DNA of 64,000 nt from Ceratopteris richardii (Eukaryota; Streptophyta; Polypodiopsida; Polypodiales; Pteridaceae), in contig CM035433.1 of the NCBI GenBank assembly GCA_020310875.1, forward strand, positions 106,873,258 to 106,937,257, in the 5' to 3' direction. Positions 1-12,091 of the stretch are shown here, piece after piece (within the stretch, counting starts at the first letter, position 1; every line of letters starts with the position of its first letter). The notes under the pieces were generated by a model that was not told where the DNA came from, searched no databases, and saw only the letters and a list, made by a program, of their open reading frames with translations. The position numbers and the translations under genes were made by a program.

Positions 1-1360
1 TCTTTCTAGACCTTTGAAAGTTCCAATTGATCTCCTAAATTATCCTCAATGTCTATACAAATCTGTACACATTACTCTAGTGTTTTGGGTTCCTTTGGAT
101 ATACATAAGAGTGTAGTTTAGAGCTCAAGAGGCCATCCAAAAACAAAGACACTTGCTTGGCCTGTGAGGGAAGTTCCGACATGGGGCATCTCTTGATATA
201 CTGTCTAAACCTACGTCCTGCTAGTCTGACTGTTTCGTGGGGGGTTTTTTTGACGTTGTGGATTAATGAGGAAGTGTCCACTTTTACAGAACTCAGTGAT
301 GAATGACTTTAACAAGTGATGAATGACTTTAACAAGTGTTCCAACCTTTTTTTTGTAAAGGTTGGAACCAGGTTAAAGCGGTGTTCTTTAGTGTGAGTCC
401 AAATGCATTGTATTGCATAAACATATCTTCCACTTGCTCTGCTCGCAACACTTGCTTAAACTCGACAACATGGTCATAGGGATCTCCTATCCTATCAAAG
501 TAGTTTTTCGTTGACTTCACTAACTAGGTTGATCATAATATTCTTGGATGCTCACAGGTTCTTGGTAGAGGAAAGTCATCTCTACCACATGGTAGTCTTG
601 GTTCTCTTGGTCTCTCCATTTGATCAGTTTCCATGGTCATTCTATCTCTCCCTATGGGGTGGATAGAACTCACTTGTGGCTTTTCCTTGTTCTTCTCTCT
701 TTGGGAGCATTAGGCTGAGGATGTCCCAACATCATGATGGCTAGCGTTTGCATTTGCTCATGATGGGGGAAATAATACCAACTCGCCTCTCAGCATGATG
801 TGACACTACAAACACTCATTCTGATGTGTTGTCCATGTATACTACCTTTTTGAGTTTATTAGGGTCCTCAAACTCGTAAATTGTGATTTAACCTACTTCA
901 CTGGGCTATCCGTCTTGGGGATGACTACACCAAACTCATTAGTATGGTTATGCTTATTAGTTATGATGTACATTGTTCCTTCCTTCTCTAAGTAGGCATC
1001 TCTCTCGAGTTTAACTACTGGATGTTCCAATCCGATGGGTTGGTCAGGTTTGTGCAATTGAACCACTGATCTTCTCAAACCATCCTCATAGATGCGAGCA
1101 CCTAAGTGGTTGGTTCGAACATATTCTAATTGGGTCCTGTAGGGTCCTTCAGGTCTTTCTAAATAAGCTACACTTAACCCTCCTTCCGGTCTCTCCATGT
1201 TGTAAGCCATTTCAGACTCACTTGTCTCTGAGCTCAATTCGTATGGATAGCTATTCAATTGTTGTGCCCAAGAGTGTGTTGTGGTCTTCACACTTGCTTT
1301 TGATGACCTAAGGCTTTGTCGATCTGGCTTATCTATGTGCTTTCCTGACCTAAGGCTCAT
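1..1360 (-). pseudogene. Degenerate gag of Athila/Tat-like element P1 (runs off left edge)
   Basis: Gag forms the particle that packages the element RNA. Reading right to left, the frame opens with MSLRSGK at 1360, matching the MNLRSGR start of gag in element H at 45581. The SETSESEM, LGA.IYEDGL and IGLEHP blocks are also shared. Later matches lie in separate frames at about 520-329 (YDHVVEFKQVLR, ALTWFQP) and 281-72 (TPHETVRLAGRRFRQY), in the same order as in H. Frame changes and stops between blocks show that the copy is dead. The zinc knuckles and all of pol would lie left of the window. Assignment comes from direct comparison with H inside this window. Confidence 0.85.
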
Positions 1361-2164
1361 TAATCTATCTCCCTCGATCACTCAATACGCATTCTGATCA
1401 CTTTTAGTTCTTTGTTTTTAGTCACTTGTTTCATTTTTATTTCTTTTAAAATCTTGTTTTGTCTCAATGTATACATCAAGAATCATCTTTTCATTGTATG
1501 TTTAAGTTCTCATAATCATTGAAATCAAGTTCTTTCCCTTAGGGTTTATGTTATCGCAGTCTATCAGTTACTTAGTTTACTCTTGAACTTGAGCAATTAA
1601 TCCTCTTGTAATTGATGGGTTCCTATTGTCATCCCAATTCAATCAACAATGCTATGCACACTTAACCTAATCTAGCAATTGACTGAGGGGGTTGAGAGTT
1701 TTTCCAACCTCAAGTCAGCTTCATTGAATGCCCTGGTGCCCAAGAAGATATGCTTCCCAAGCCTAGCTTAGTTTTGCCTTTTGCCTTGCTTTGAATGGAC
1801 TTGGATGACTCTTAATGGTCTTGCAAAAATGCAAAGTTTAGTCCAATCTTTAAGTCAATGGACAGACACTTTGATTTATATACTTTTAAGGGTCCTTGTT
1901 CTCCTTGTGAATCCTCAAGTGGCCCCCTAGTTTTCTAATCCCATAGAAGGGTCAACTTCAATTTATCCTAACTAAATATCAACACATTTTTTTCAACGAG
2001 CTCTAGAGCTCAAAAACGGATTTTGTATGAGAAACTTATGAACTTTAGGCTCTTGGGGGTTAAAACAGGTAATCAAGATTTCTTCAATTATAAGCTAAGG
2101 AGCCTAAAAAATGTATCAATCACTCAAAAATAACTCAAAATTGGCCTTGAAATTTGCCAAAAAT

Positions 2165-2830
2165 TCAAACCCTATTTTTTGCATTTTGCTCGAACTGTCG
2201 TGATGGTGTGCAAGGATCCCTGATGATTTGAGACTTTCTGATGGTCCATAGGGAGCGAGTTGTCGTAATGGTTGGTATGTGTGCATCATCGCGATGGTCT
2301 GAAATTGGGCATCGCAATGGTCTGAACTTACCAAAGCATTGCGATGGCGTGAGCCAATCGTGATGGTCCACAACATGCGTGTCATCCCAATGGTCCAAAT
2401 CTAATGAATGGTTGTGATGGTCAAGTGAACCGTTGTGATGGTGTGATCAATCATCACGATGGTCAAGCGAACCGTCACCATGGTGTGATCAATCATCACG
2501 ATGGTCAAGTGATCCATCAGGATAGTTCAATGACACGTGGATCTCGAGACATCACGATCGCACGAGCCAATTGCGATGGTGCAAAGTGGGCGTGATTGTC
2601 CTGGTCTTAGACCGTCATGATGGTGCACCTGAACCGTCGCGATGGTGTGAGCCAATCGCAATGGTGACACCCCGTTGTGATGGCATGAGCCAATCATGAT
2701 GGTCCACCAAAATGAAAATTTTTCAAATGCGTTTGTGGATTCCCCTATGCACAAGGGTGCTCTATGTCATGCTATTGATGTAATCCAAAAAAGTCGAAGT
2801 TGTTAGACCATCATGATGGTCTGACACCTA
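2165..2830. repeat. Array of short GATGGT / CCATCGCGATGG-type imperfect palindromes
   Basis: A block of roughly 20-30 degenerate units, each built around CATCACGATGGT or CATCGCGATGGT and separated by short variable words such as TCAAGTGAACC. Many units are near self-complementary (CCATCGCGATGG), so either strand could fold. The array sits in the P1 leader, where H has its own ATCGCGAT-core array. CG-to-TG/CA changes are frequent, as expected for old methylated DNA. Confidence 0.85.
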
Positions 2831-3150
2831 CTACAGAACTGATAGAAACTAGAATTTCTTACCATTTCAGAGCCTCCCTGTTGTACTGGAGTGCTTTTCT
2901 TGCAAGCAAACTCAAAAACGCACAAGCATAACTTGCTCAAGGGCTCTCTCACTCTCTCTCGCATGTGTAAATGAGCAAAATGGAGTGAATAGGTGAACAT
3001 GGTGAGTTTTCTGATTTTTTTGTGGATTCAAGAAGATGATGTGGGGTGAAAAGGGAGTTTAGGGGAGGTGAAAAACACTAAAAACAATGCAAAAACAACA
3101 AAAAAAACTGAAATTATTTACCTTCCAATGTTTATTCTCACTGTACTCTT

Positions 3151-3157
3151 ACCATCA
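3151..3157 (-). promoter_or_regulatory. Predicted splice donor in P1 leader
   Basis: The minus strand reads TGATGGTAAGA, with GT about 26 nt after the primer site. Element H has the identical TGATGGTAAGA 27 nt after its primer site. Conservation between otherwise diverged leaders supports function. Use as a splice site is inferred. Confidence 0.4.
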
Positions 3158-3177
3158 AGCATTCATCCTAGAACTCG

Positions 3178-3196
3178 ATCCCCAACAACGATACCA
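3178..3196 (-). other. Decayed primer binding site, tRNA-Asp type (P1)
   Basis: The minus strand reads TGGTATCGTTGTTGGGGAT. It corresponds to the H primer site TGGTGCCGTTGTCGGGGAT and to the 3' end complement of plant tRNA-Asp, with a few mismatches. It lies 7 bp inside the LTR edge at 3204, the same arrangement as in H. Confidence 0.7.
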
Positions 3197-3203
3197 AATT
3201 TGG

Positions 3204-3790
3204 TGTTGTTCTACGCTAGGATAAGCTCCACGCTAAGAAGTTCCACCTCTTTAATTGTCAATCTGCAGAAGAGATAGGAGTGATATGAAGATCATGAATG
3301 CATGAAGTGAGTGGAGGTGAAGGTGAGAAACATGAGAATGCACACACATATACATGCACACACACATGGTAGAGGCAAGAGTGAAGCAATGGAAGGTCAT
3401 GAACAAGCTCTATTACTCAAGAACACTATTACAAACTCAAAAATAGCTCTAATCTCTAACTTGCCAACACAAGCTAACCTCAACAATGAGCTCTCTGGCT
3501 CTTTTTATAGATTCTAGACTAGTTTTGATCAGTTTCATACCTAGTGTCTGACATAGTTGAAAAATAGGTTCTCAGGGTCATTTGGGGGTCCAAATGAAGT
3601 CTAAAAATTACCAAAATTGGTATGGTCTACCTAAGCTCCTCAAGCTCAAGGACGCCTTGGATTGCATAAAATGGAACTGCTAGATACAAAGTTGGGTGTT
3701 TTATGGTACATATGCTACAGGAGTGATAATAATCACTATTTGAAGTTTGAAGAGACTGTCATGAAATATATTTCTTGAAAAAAATGAAGT
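3204..3790 (-). repeat. LTR of element P1 (5' LTR, minus orientation)
   Basis: By eye this matches the reverse complement of the 695-bp H LTR over several blocks: the TATA region (tttttata at 3502-3509), the text around 3540-3680 including CTCAAGCTCAAGGA, and the CA-rich stretch near 3345-3370 that mirrors the GT-rich stretch of H. The inner edge at 3204 (TGTTG) is well placed by the adjacent primer site. The outer edge is uncertain, about 3.70-3.79 kb. Confidence 0.65.
3502..3509 (-). promoter_or_regulatory. TATA box in P1 LTR
   Basis: The minus strand reads TATAAAAAGAGC, the same words as the H LTR TATA box at 43575. It marks the expected Pol II start in the LTR. Confidence 0.5.
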
Positions 3791-3829
3791 GTCTGCCCCC
3801 CCCAACTCACTGCACTCCCATCCTTACAT

Positions 3830-5000
3830 GCTTCCTCTGCACTGATGCTTCTGGCCACTACCGGATGTACTGCCAACAGAATGCTTAAAAGCTCTCTAGT
3901 TTGAGTGCTCAATCGATATGTAGTAGGGCCAATCTGTGCCGCAATTCGGTAGGGACCAAACCACTTGAATTTGCATTTCCTTGCTTTTTTGTCAACTTTA
4001 GAGTTGTAGACTAAAATTAACTAGCAAACTGTGAGCGTTGGTGTTTTGAGAAAATGGTCATGGCTTCTAGCTTTCCAGATCTGCATCTAAGTTTTCTAAA
4101 TGAGTTTCATCCAAGGCATGGAGCTCATCAATTCTTGAGTAAATCGACTGTTTCGATAGGAGTTCGATTTCAGTGGCAACACGAAGTCTAGGGACCATGA
4201 TTTCCATTGGAGCAATTGCTTCAATTCCAAAGGGAAGTTTGAAGGGTGTGAATCCAGTAGCAACTTTATACATGGTATGATAATCCCACAGAATTGAAGG
4301 AAACAATTAATCCCAATGCTTAGGAGAGAAACAAATTAATTTTTTGTAGCATAGTTACTTTCTGCCAGGCCATTTGCTCGAGGTTAATAAGGTGTACTAA
4401 ATTTATGTATGATATTAAATTCAATTGTGAAATCTTTAATTAAGTCATTCACAAAATGAGTTCCATGATCTGAAACAAGTTTCAAGGGTAAACCAAAATG
4501 CAAAAAAAATTCTTTAGTAAGACAACAAGCCACCAAAATTGCAATAACATTTTTTAAAGCCCAAGCTTCAACCCATCGGGTCTCATGGTCGGTGCAAGTC
4601 AAGATATACCAGTTGTTGGTAGAAATCACAGGAGGGGAAATGGGTGTAACAAAATCTAATTCCCATTTCTATGAGGGTTCAAGAGGCATGATAGGCTGAA
4701 GGGGAAAATTTTTAGCCGAAATAGGCTACCCAATCCTCTGACATGGATCACACATGAGCACAGATTGTCGAACATCTTTGATCATTGTAGATCACCACAT
4801 CCCACTTTGTGGCACTTTTCATAAAGTTAAATCCACTGAGAAATGTCTGTCTGTGGGGTCAAAATGAGAAGAGGTAAGAAGCGCAAGCACTTTGTGGAGG
4901 GGAACACAAAGAAGCCAAGCACCAAAGAGATCATAATAATAAAGTTGATCTATAATAATATTAAAGCACTTATTGTAGGCTGCTAATTTATGGTGCTCCA
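3830..5000 (-). pseudogene. P2 integrase, broken
   Basis: The H2C2 zinc region is visible as HFDPTDRH near 4840 and CDPCQRIG near 4735. The catalytic core follows, with TDHETRWVEAW and LVSDHGTHF (4629-4384) carrying the first and second acidic residues of D,D35E. A C-terminal GPYRI motif near 3950 is typical of gypsy integrases. P2 has a single H2C2 domain, unlike H. Stops and frame changes occur between blocks. Confidence 0.75.
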
Positions 5001-5215
5001 ATAGGGATAAGGAATCCGAGGGTTGACCGCTCTTCAGAAAAGAAAAAATAGTATCATAGTAAGTAGTAGCGAGATCCCATGATGTCGCCATAGTAGCGGG
5101 TTGGGACATATAAATAGTCAGAGGGTCCATATTAGTAATATCAGGTGCCTCACCATAATCCAATAAGGAGAGAAAATCAGTTAAAGCATGGTGCATACCG
5201 GGCCTATGCACAATG

Positions 5216-5310
5216 TAAAAATCAAATTCCTATAACTATAGGACACATTGTCAAAATCAAATTCCTATAACTACACAATATCAAAATCAAATTACTATAA
5301 CTGTAGTACA
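5216..5310. repeat. Short direct repeat, three copies
   Basis: TCAAATTCCTATAACTA recurs at about 5223, 5259 and 5287 with slightly variable spacers (the third copy has ACTA for CCTA). It interrupts the P2 pol remnant and is probably a local slippage product. Confidence 0.7.
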
Positions 5311-5589
5311 CATTGGGCCAATCTGCCAGTACTGGCCTGATTCTAAACTAAATAAACAAGAGTAGCATGATCCACATGGAAAGTGAATTTTTGGCCTAAT
5401 AAATAATGGTGATACTTCTTAATGGAATAGATCCGTTCGAGACATTGTTGTTTTGTCATGGAATAGTTCTTCTCTGCATTGGAAAGTCTTCAACTAGCAT
5501 AATAAATTGGTCTATACCACTTATTGGTAACCTGAGTGAGGACATTGTTGATAGCTATGTTAGAAACATCAATGAAAACCTTAGAAAAT

Positions 5590-6594
5590 GAAGGACTTCT
5601 TTAGCATCTGTGGGGTAGGAGCTTCTAACACAACTTTAACCTTGTTGGGATTGACTTGGATACCTTGGGCTGAGATGATATGACCCAACAACTTCCCACA
5701 CTAAACAAAGAATATAGAGTTCGCTGGATTTAAGCATAATCTATACTCTCAACACTTGAGGAAGCATAACCGTAATTCAATTAAATGATTCACTCATTCA
5801 CAAGGGATTGAAAATCCATCTAAGAAAACTCTCATAAATGTAGTAAGATAGGGAGAGAAAATATATTGCATGCAGCATTGAAACATACTTGGGGTTTTAT
5901 GGAGTCTAAACCACATTACTGTACATGCAAAGACTCCCCATGAAGTAATGAAAGTTGTCTTTGGTATGTTTGCAACAACCATACACACCTAGTTCTAACC
6001 ACTATATCCATCCAAAAATGAATAAATCTGACATCCTGCAACATCATTGAGCATACTATCAAGCAACGAGAGTTGAAAAACATTAGGTACAGTGGCTTTA
6101 TTGAGTTTTCGATAATCCACACAAATGCGAAGCTTCTTGTTCTTTTTAGGAATGATGACTATGGGTGAACGTGCTCTATTGGGATAATAAATCCAACTTT
6201 CAAGAGATCGTCAATTTCCTCTTTGAATAACTATGCATAATGTAGGTTCATATGGTAACTTGGTTGTCTAATCAGTTTAGCATCGAGTTACAATAACTAT
6301 TCGATGTTGATAGATACGAGGGTTGATACCCTTCATATCTTGGTAATCACAGGTGAAGACATCTTGGATTTCTATGAGTAGTTGAAGCACTTTAGTCTTC
6401 TCCTCTTCATTAAGTTTTTCACTAATTTTAATCGATTTCCACTTATCTTCGGTACCCAAATTACAAGTTACAAGTTGGTCTTCACTAATATATTGTTGAG
6501 ATTGCTTATCTTTTAATTCCAGCCAATCGGGAACAACCTCATCAATTGGGTTCAATAGAATAGACATTTGTGCTGGTAGGTCAACCTCGTTCAT
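5590..6594 (-). pseudogene. P2 reverse transcriptase, broken
   Basis: RT copies element RNA to DNA. The N-terminal linker region (ELKDKQSQQY, VFTCDYQDMKG, 6594-6277) corresponds to the region just before the RT of H. Fingers/palm remnants lie at 6270-6060, and SWGVFACTVMWFRLHKTPSMFQ (5988-5880) is a decayed form of the WG.F.F.VMPFGL.NAP.TFQ block. The catalytic YxDD box is degraded (RVFLDGFS at the expected place). This copy is inactive. Confidence 0.75.
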
Positions 6595-6789
6595 GAAACA
6601 TCATCATACATGCCAAAGTAGACCATCGGTCCAAAAGTGGTTGTTAATCCAGGACCCCTAAGGACAATAAGCCATAATTTTCTCGCAAGAATTCACCCTC
6701 TTCATCATATGTACATGTGATGTAATGTGCAGAGGGGGTGCATGCACTTTGGTCGATTTCATTGTATCTAGAGGTACTCGGTACTCATG

Positions 6790-7090
6790 ATGTTTATATT
6801 TAATTACTAGTTCCTTCTTAGACGAGTCTTGAAGGACTTTTGCTTGTTACCGAATAGGAGATTATAATCATAGTTGTTATTAGGTATGTCTAAGACTATG
6901 AAGGTCATATAGAAAACTGCTCCCTGTAATGCAATAGGGATATCCGTACTAATCCAATGGGATGAATACGAGATTGGTCCACCATTTGTATGAAAAACTA
7001 AACTGGTTCAAAATTAAGCTAACCAAACCTCTTACAGAGTTCCAAGGACACTAAATTAACACTAGATCCTCCATCAATCAACACTCAATC
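6790..7090 (-). pseudogene. P2 aspartic protease remnant
   Basis: The minus strand encodes LIDGGSSVNLVSLELCKRFG near 7083-7020, the D(S/T/G)G active-site loop of a retropepsin with DGG in place of DSG. A decayed YNLLFG block lies near 6850, in the position of the hydrophobic-G motif. Stops separate the two. The placement between gag and RT fits gypsy order. Confidence 0.6.
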
Positions 7091-7618
7091 AATGCAGTGG
7101 TTCTTATACCATACCGTTATGAGAGGTATAGCATGATCCATGGTTTCTTTGGTTGCCTGCATGGTGGCCACACAGGGGTTTTCTAGTTTAGATAACGTAC
7201 CTAATTGTTGCTCGAATTTTTCTCAAACCTTGGGAACCAAAGCAAGCAGTTACCCAAGTTGCAGTGTGATGGAAGAGGACTTTAGTATAGACCATAAGTC
7301 TTCTATTTTCGTGTCTTGTATAACCTCTGCCATCTACCTTGATACTTTACAATTTACTCCACTCTGCGATGTTGATTCTTGGTGTATCTGGGTAATTGTT
7401 TTTGGTAAGGGAAATACAATTGGGTCTTTTGCTGCCCATTTTTGTGCATTGTTCATCATTCCTTCTTGTTCTTTAAAACCTAGTTCGTACACTATAGCTA
7501 TAGGCTACAACATTTGACCTAAACATGTATGTACAACAGCTACCTGAATGTCTTTTTCTATAATGATGACCAAATTAGTCATAGGTGCTGCTCTCTCCTT
7601 CCTGCATTTATCATACTC

Positions 7619-8619
7619 TTAGGCCTCTTTACACTTTCTACAAATATGTCCCAATTCTCCACAAAAATAACATCTTACTGGTCCAGTTGGTGCAAAGTTT
7701 GATGTTCCTGGTTGTGACCAGGATGGCTTTTGTATTAATCCTTGTTGCAGACTTGTTTGATCATACCTTGGATATGTGATGTTTCTCAAATGTGGCGGTA
7801 CATAAGTATTGTGTGGTACAGATTTAGTTATGGTAGCATTCACTGTGACCTGATTTTGGGCCTTACTATTATACACACAATAAGTTGTATCACGTGTATC
7901 TATATTACAATTGCACAATATAGTTGATTTAATCCATAGTTTGCTGCAATGTGTGTGACATTCTTACATTTCACACAAAAAATTTGCCTAGTTGCATTTT
8001 TACCTTTATCTTTTGTCACCGCAATCCATTCTAGGTTTTTGGTGAATCCACCAACTTTGTGCTCTGGCTGCAGAGCCTGATCTATGATGGTCCAAGGATA
8101 ATCCACCAGTGCTCCAAATTATCATGAATTGCTTCAACTATAGGTTCAGACCGTTAATGAACCATTGTGTAATTACATCTTTGGGTAGCTTACTTTCAGT
8201 CGGCAATTGTTATAAAGGCATCTTGAAAATGGTAGCATATTCTAAACAGACTGATTAGGCATTTGTCAGTCATTTTGCAAGAAATCAAAGATTCGGGAAG
8301 GATTTTTCTTAGATCAAAATCTTTGTAGGAAAGCTTCCTTGATTGCTTCATAAGTAGAAAAATGTTTAATATCATATTCAGCGATCCACTTAGGGGCTCT
8401 ATTCACTAGGGTTGTCTGGAAAATCGTGGCCTTATCTTCACTGTTTGTCGTAAGGTTAGCCATAATTTCAATTACATCCAAATTCACTTTAAATGCTCGC
8501 ACATGAGCATCTGGGTCGTCTCCAGGGAATCCCCCAAACTTGGTGTATGAGATTCCCATTGGGTAATATCCCCTCTGCACATCATCCACCATTTGTTGAT
8601 TATTGTATTGGGTCATCAT
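7619..8619 (-). pseudogene. P2 gag, broken
   Basis: The N-terminal capsid part at 8619-8314 carries KFGGFPGDDPDAHVRAFK and ends in EAFLQRF, a pattern usual in plant gypsy gag. After frame changes, a nucleocapsid part at 7918-7619 has one canonical zinc knuckle CYFCGELGHICRKC (CX2CX4HX4C). It is unlike the gag of H and P1. Confidence 0.75.
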
Positions 8620-8980
8620 AAGGATGGGCTCTTTGGTATTGTTTTGGTTAATACCGGAATTTCAACTCGATTGTATGATTCCTTTTGATTGTGTCCTTCA
8701 TATACTAGCAAATCCATAATATCCAAGGTGTGTTATAAGCCTATATAGCTTTCTCCTTCAGACATCAACTTGTCTTTTAGTCCCCTCGATCTTTTGGTAG
8801 TATCTCGGTCTGTTCTTTCACTTTTTGATTGTTTCTTCTTTCTAGAACTTTCACCAAAATCTACTCAAGATGGATGTATTTGTACAAGTACTTTGTCTTG
8901 TCGATACTATAGATATTCGATACCAGAACATACTATTGGCATACACTATTCTTTCTTTGTCTACACTTATCGGTCACCAC

Positions 8981-9000
8981 TCCCTAGCAGGATCACCAAT
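8981..9000 (-). other. Possible primer binding site of P2
   Basis: The minus strand reads TTGGTGATCCTGCTAGGGAG directly after a CA dinucleotide that could end an LTR. It resembles the TTGGCGACTCTGCTGGGGA-type site I recall in other plant gypsy elements. The tRNA identity is not settled by this sequence. Confidence 0.35.
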
Positions 9001-9620
9001 GTTAGCCATTTTGTTAACCAGAATGACTAAACTAGAGGGTTCTTGGATTTTAGTTCACTAAAATCACTCTACAAACTATTGGCTTTTCCTCTACTATCTT
9101 CGTACGCATAATTATCCAGACAAATTCTATCGTAATCCTTCAAACATAATCTTTTATATCACTTATAGTAATATATTCCTAAACAACTCACACTATTCTG
9201 ATACGTTCACAAATTCTGTTAATGATTATCGTGTAAATGAATAACCCCAATAGGATCCTTCAATATGTACAAAGCAAGAAATATAATTATCCGCACAATA
9301 CCGAACTCGATTATAATGATCAAACATCACTAAACAATATTGAATTCAGAATTAACTTATTGCACCACCAGATTAACATAGTACTTTAACGAATCAACAA
9401 TGATCAAACTTTACAACAAAGATTAAGTAAATTGTAATGACAATGTGACACGGCAGTGAAACCAAACCAGAGTAACTTTCAACATGACAATCCTCTTGTA
9501 TCGATCGAATCCTTGCGGACTCGTCGTGCTTCCCCTCGAACTCTCAACCATGGGATATTTCTTTGTCTTAGTCACTTTCTAAATGATTATAGCGCTTCAC
9601 CAAAACGATTTTAGCAGAAA
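9000..9620 (-). repeat. Possible 5' LTR of P2 (outer edge unknown)
   Basis: AT-rich sequence without ORFs begins TGTTAGCC on the plus strand next to the possible P2 primer site, as an inverted LTR end would. I found no second copy in the window, so the extent is a guess from position only. Confidence 0.25.
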
Positions 9621-11846
9621 AATATGTTATTTACAAGTAATCACACCGCAAGCCTAACATATGGAAGATGGTTTCCCTCCACTAGGCTCACACACAATGA
9701 TATATGCTCAGTGTTTTGGAAATTTTTTTGCACTATGCAAAGACTCAAAATGAAGCTTTTCATACTTATATTAGACCATAAGATCTATCCAGCAAGCTTT
9801 GAATCAAAGCATATGAATGTTTTGTCTGTTAGAACCATCCACTTCAATACAGGCTATTTGTCTACAACACTCTTTTTCTATGTGCAAAGATATAGGTTCA
9901 CAAACTTGGCAAGTTCTCACAATTCACTTAGTAGAAAAACTTGAGACTTTGTCACATTTTGGGGAATTATATAAGAGACAAAAGTACTCTTGAAATCAAC
10001 ACAAGTATAATGAGAGAGCAAAAAAATGATATGCAATCTAGTACAAACAAAATTGTGAAAATTTGCTTGCTTGAGTTTAATACTTCACTAAGATAAGATG
10101 GAAACTCATGGAACTCATACAACTCAAGAGACAAAAACAAAATGATGGTTATACAAAAATTTTACTTTTTTTAGAATCTAGGTGCACTTTTTGGTGGGTA
10201 ATTGGAAAGACTTGAACTCGATTGATTTTAATGGAGCTTCTAAATTGATTCCATGACTTTGGGTCCTCCTTTTTTATTGCTTCACTTAAAAAACATGTGG
10301 ATGAGCCCTTTTGTATGTTTGAAACTTGATTTTTAACAACACTATGCTAGGGATTTCTTGACAATAATGGAAAAGAAAGTTTCCCCTATTAAGGTCATAC
10401 AAAATGAAAAAGAATGTTTCACCCACATTGGAAAAGTGAAATCTACACATAATTCAAACTTTGTTAATTTTTCTTCATGTGAAAACTTTGATATGATTTT
10501 GGTATTAAGGGAAGAAAACTTTCAAGAGGTACAAAGGGCTTAAAATCCACTTAAGTATTAAACCCGAGGAAGATAAAATTATTTGGTATATTGATAAAAA
10601 AGAAGAGAGTTAAAGCTTCTTTTCCACCTCTTAATGTAGTCATCGAGGTGATATATTCCATGGTAATGTTCCAAACGAAAAGAGAATCCCAAGACTAATC
10701 ATGATTGAAAATCGCGCCCATTAGGGCCTCCTAAAAGAACCCCAAGAGCTAGGAATATAATTCTTTATGATCTCCTATAGATGAAACAAACTTACAACCC
10801 TAACTAAGTGCAAAATTATTGATTCTTGACTTGAATCAAAGATCGAAGACCTTACAATTATAACTAGACTTGAGGTTTAACTAGAAGCACTAAAACTTCA
10901 TTTCAAAATCTCCACTCTAATAAAAAGTAAAAAAAATCAAGGAATCGGTCTTTAGCCTTTATAACTAAGCAAAGGAATTTAGAGCCCTTGAGCTTAAGCA
11001 GTATGACTAAAGAATTTGAGTGGAATTTATTGTATGCTTTGGAGCAAATGAAGTAAAAGAGAATACACATGTATGTAAAATACATAATTAAGGCAACTTC
11101 ATTATATATGGATGCCAAAGAATAGTCCTTATGGATTTAGACTATAGGATTGCTAAGGGGAAGGACATAGACATTCACCATCTGAATCATGCAAAAGCAA
11201 TCTTATAGGTTTAGGAAGTTGCATAGAGATTTTTGGTTTAAAATTTATCTTATACCGTTGTTGTAATCATGAGAGATAGATATGATCATCTTCAAGGCAG
11301 TGAGGTTTTATATAACCTTGAAGACTGTCTCAGAACATGATAAGGAGAGCATGGGGCATCTATATGTATGCCCAAAGAGTGACTAATCTCACTGTTGGGC
11401 ATCATTTGATCAAATTAGTGAACCATCTATTGCTTAAATACTAAGGAAACCAACTAGAGAGGATCATGAAGATGGGTTTCATGAGAGAGCATTGATAAGT
11501 GTTAATGAGATTCAAATGATGCCATAGTTGTAACACTAAATTTATGATTTAGATAATATATCCCTAAGAGAATAATAGTTGGGGTACCAAATATATGTGC
11601 GGAGATCTAGAGAGAGGTACTTAGAATTAGTTTTGGTACCTGAGAACTAGCTAGGTTGGATAAAAAAGGGTATCCACTACCATATATTAATTAGTACCAA
11701 ATTGAACTAGTTTTGAGGACATGGTATTCATTTAGAATGTGCTTTGCTAGTATATATGTAATTCCATCATAGGTATGGATTTACATTTTTTTTAGTGTAA
11801 ATTTGACATGATGAATTGGAATAAGGGTCCACTAGTATGGAACAAT
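9621..11846. other. Unassigned AT-rich sequence
   Basis: About 2.2 kb with no ORF above ~106 codons, no recognised domain and no visible copy elsewhere in the window. It is probably old degenerate repeat DNA. I see no supportable gene. Confidence 0.5.
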
Positions 11847-12077
11847 TGTTGATATATTTAGATAGTGATGTGTCTGAACACACTAGGACCATCGGGATAT
11901 TTTTTTCCCTCTTTAGGAGGTTTTCTTCCCCTGGCTTGTATATACGCCTATAACGCTAATGGGTCACTTATCTTTGTATATTTTCTTGGTAATACATTCA
12001 GTATTGTGTGTGGTGCTCCAAGTTTCTTCTTCTTCCTCGTGTTGTTCGCATGCTTTTGCAGACCTCAAACTCCAACA
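11847..12077 (+). repeat. LTR of copia family B, copy B1
   Basis: This 231-bp sequence starts TGTTGATATATTTAG and ends CTCCAACA. It is the plus-strand counterpart of the 230-bp minus-strand LTRs at 34612-34841 and 60800-61029 and of the D LTR at 18316-18518. Shared words include GTGTGAACACACTAGG and TGCTCCAAG. The TG...CA ends and adjacent primer site fix both edges. Confidence 0.9.
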
Positions 12078-12079
12078 AT

Positions 12080-12091
12080 AGGTATCAGAGC
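12080..12091 (+). other. Primer binding site of B1 (initiator-Met type)
   Basis: AGGTATCAGAGC lies two bases after the LTR. It differs at one base from TGGTATCAGAGC, the usual plant copia site complementary to initiator tRNA-Met. Confidence 0.75.

Larger units (their letters stand above)
1361..3177 (-). other. 5' leader of element P1
   Basis: About 1.8 kb between the primer site and gag, close in length to the 1.7-kb leader of H and without a convincing ORF. It holds the GATGGT-type array (about 2165-2830) and two donor-like sites on the minus strand, GATGGTAAGA with GT at 3152-3151 and ATGGTAAGA with GT at 2862-2861. Both donors correspond in position to sites in the H leader although the flanking sequence has diverged. 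Confidence 0.6.
3791..9000 (-). mobile_element. Degenerate Ty3/gypsy element P2
   Basis: The minus strand, read right to left, has a primer-like site (about 8998-8981), gag (8619-7619), protease (about 7090-6790), RT (about 6594-5590), RNase H and an integrase zinc region (about 5590-4700), integrase core (4660-4300) and an integrase C-terminus ending in a G-tract near 3800. This is gypsy order, with RT before integrase. Frames are broken throughout. Its gag and integrase differ clearly from H and P1, so it is a separate family. It runs into the P1 LTR at about 3.79 kb. Confidence 0.8.

Noticed and set aside
3330-3375. Independent CA microsatellite
   Set aside because: It corresponds to the GT-rich stretch within the H LTR (43685-43735) in reverse, so it belongs to the P1 LTR.
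7140-7517. 125-codon plus-strand ORF
   Set aside because: Lies opposite the decayed P2 gag-protease region; no domain and no promoter; chance ORF.
9624-9944. 106-codon plus-strand ORF in the unassigned region
   Set aside because: Low-complexity composition, no motif, no neighbour context.
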